The notes under the pieces were generated by a model that worked only from the letters and a program-made list of their open reading frames with translations, had not been told where the DNA came from and did not search any database. A DNA stretch of 64,000 nucleotides from an uncultured Lentisphaerota bacterium (lineage in GTDB: Bacteria > Verrucomicrobiota > Kiritimatiellia > CAIQIC01): positions 1-64,000 of the forward strand of contig CAITZM010000013.1 of the NCBI GenBank assembly GCA_903896925.1. Reading direction: 5' to 3'. Below are positions 63,231-64,000 of the stretch, piece after piece. Position 1 is the stretch's first letter. Each line of letters begins with the position of its first letter. Position numbers and translations under genes: made by a program.

Positions 63231-63927
63231 CCGCAAAAGAGCACAAAGATCACAAAGGTTTCATAGGTAGGGACGGCGCGCCGCGCCGTCCGCCAGACAA
63301 TCAAGTCTGCCACGAACACGGAATGATGCCTGGCCTAAACGGAATATAGGAAGAATGATGGTCTGAGTGCCGGTGGAATCCTTTCCCGTAGCCGCGTTCG
63401 TGCGAACGCGGCCCACCCAATCTTGCACCACCGCCGTTCGCACGTGTTGCGTGCTCGTCCCAACCGCACGGCTCGCGAGGACGCTCGCCCTCCCGGCGCG
63501 AAAGATTCCAGTGTGTTTGCAAAGCGCAGGCGAACTTCCCGCTAGCTGGCCGCGCCACAGACGCCTGCCCTCCACGCACTCTCCCGATACCTCGGATACC
63601 GAGGTATCGCTGCGCCGCCGTGGTGCCCACGCAACCACGTTTCGCGGCCTTACACTCACACCTGTGCAAGTGTGAGAGCGGTTTATAGGCCGCCAAGCCG
63701 GCCGTTTAAGGTTTCGGGAAGTTGGGGGAAAGTGAGGGCTCCGGTTCACAAGGTTCGGGTAACTTTCGTGCAGCGCCAGTTTGCTGCGCCCCTACCGTGC
63801 TGTTGCGGCGCAACTGTAGCGGCGGTCTGACGCAGGCTGACGTCGTCCGCCGTTTTCGTTGTTGCGCGCCATGTTTATATCCCGCAACCGGTCTTGACAT
63901 GGTCGTGCGGTGCATGGAGATTCGCGC
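63231..63927. other. 697-bp repeat-rich spacer, no gene
   Basis: Contains GGACGGCGCGCCGCGCCGTCC (63271-63291), a REP hairpin CGTAGCCGCGTTCGTGCGAACGCGGCC-type (63387-63413), two clean palindromes (63585-63609 and 63655-63676) and a GCGCCAGTTTGCTGCGCCCC copy (63772-63791). Short frames on both strands show no protein-like features. Confidence 0.6.
63585..63609. promoter_or_regulatory. Perfect palindrome CGATACCTCGG-ATA-CCGAGGTATCG-type, putative operator
   Basis: Eleven-base perfect arms (63585-63595 and 63599-63609) separated by ATA. It is unlike the GC-rich REP families of the window. A second palindrome CTCACAC-N8-GTGTGAG lies at 63655-63676. Both are upstream of the gene start suggested at 63928. 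Confidence 0.4.
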
Positions 63928-64000
63928 ATGTTCTTTGGGTGGCATTCTGAGGTTGTCAGGCGGCTCTCCGCCGTGGGCAGGTCCAAGACCTTGGCGGCCC
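63928..64000 (+). CDS. Possible start of a gene running off the right edge
   Basis: An ATG at 63928 with GGAG eight bases upstream opens a frame that stays open for 24 codons to the window end (MFFGWHSEVVRRLSAVGRSK...). The segment looks like an amphipathic helix followed by a basic stretch. The ribosome site and the palindromes upstream support a real gene, but too little is visible to name it. Confidence 0.35.
   Translation, partial: MFFGWHSEVVRRLSAVGRSKTLAA

Noticed and set aside
63894-63922. TTGACA promoter directly before the gene at the right edge
   Set aside because: The hexamer at a 17-base spacing is GAGATT, which matches the -10 consensus at only three positions and overlaps the ribosome site.

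Overview
The window is high-GC, gene-dense bacterial DNA. The gene content points to a free-living or host-associated member of the Verrucomicrobiota (or a close PVC relative such as Lentisphaerota/Kiritimatiellota). The reasons are: many Gfo/Idh/MocA oxidoreductases and TIM-barrel epimerases with Tat or Sec signals; DUF1080, DUF6807, GxGYxYP, GH51 and CE15-type carbohydrate genes; an ECF sigma factor of the planctomycete/verrucomicrobial type with a long C-terminal extension; lpxD, implying lipid A and an outer membrane; and intergenic regions full of short palindromic and word-like repeats. The assignment is an inference; no rRNA or tRNA gene was found in the window.

Layout. 1-4490: divergent carbohydrate genes (a partial agarase-like glycoside hydrolase, a GH51 arabinofuranosidase, an oxidoreductase). 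4491-6208: a repeat-rich spacer and an AT-richer orphan secreted protein. 6209-12964: a 2251-residue protein joining an ECF sigma factor, one transmembrane helix and a thioester-containing alpha-2-macroglobulin. 13250-16098: an RsmC-like methyltransferase and an SGNH hydrolase bracketed by a duplicated 200-bp compound repeat. 16410-20127: a lacI-type regulator, oxidoreductase and class III aminotransferase operon, probably autoregulated. 20500-26201: rsmE coupled to a secreted beta-helix protein, a divergent NodB-like lipoprotein and a DUF6807 protein. 26352-29542: a coupled pair of HtrA-like proteins, the first with a ruined active site and the second intact and fused to a DJ-1/PfpI-like domain. 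30084-32634: an orphan membrane protein and a GxGYxYP protein.

33129-36699: an epimerase-oxidoreductase operon divergent from its likely AraC-family regulator, with a striking pair of inverted 28-bp operators between them. 36700-45498: a Sel1 lipoprotein, a decayed fragment of comM, lpxD, a two-gene McrBC-type restriction island (mcrC before mcrB, with an EVE reader domain inside the McrB motor) bracketed by diverged direct repeats, and the intact comM. 46004-50536: an ArgA-like acetyltransferase, an MFS exporter, a leuB-type dehydrogenase and asd, which is amino-acid biosynthesis. 51104-56387: a secreted RCC1/VCBS repeat protein, a DUF6485 plus DUF1080 pair, and two tandem paralogous secreted coiled-coil proteins. 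56609-63230: a polysaccharide/glycoside catabolic cluster (CE15-like esterase, a Tat-exported TIM-barrel protein, a Tat-exported oxidoreductase, a secreted protein of unknown function, two epimerase-like TIM barrels). 63231-64000: repeats, two clean palindromes and probably the first codons of a gene running off the window.

How it works together: most genes serve periplasmic sugar-polymer processing (de-esterification, glycoside cleavage and, by inference, C3-oxidation chemistry by the oxidoreductase/TIM-barrel/DUF1080 sets), each set with its own local regulator. The most unusual systems are the membrane-tethered sigma-alpha-2-macroglobulin fusion, the pseudo-HtrA/HtrA-DJ-1 pair, and the EVE-inserted McrBC island with its flanking repeats and neighbouring comM ghost.
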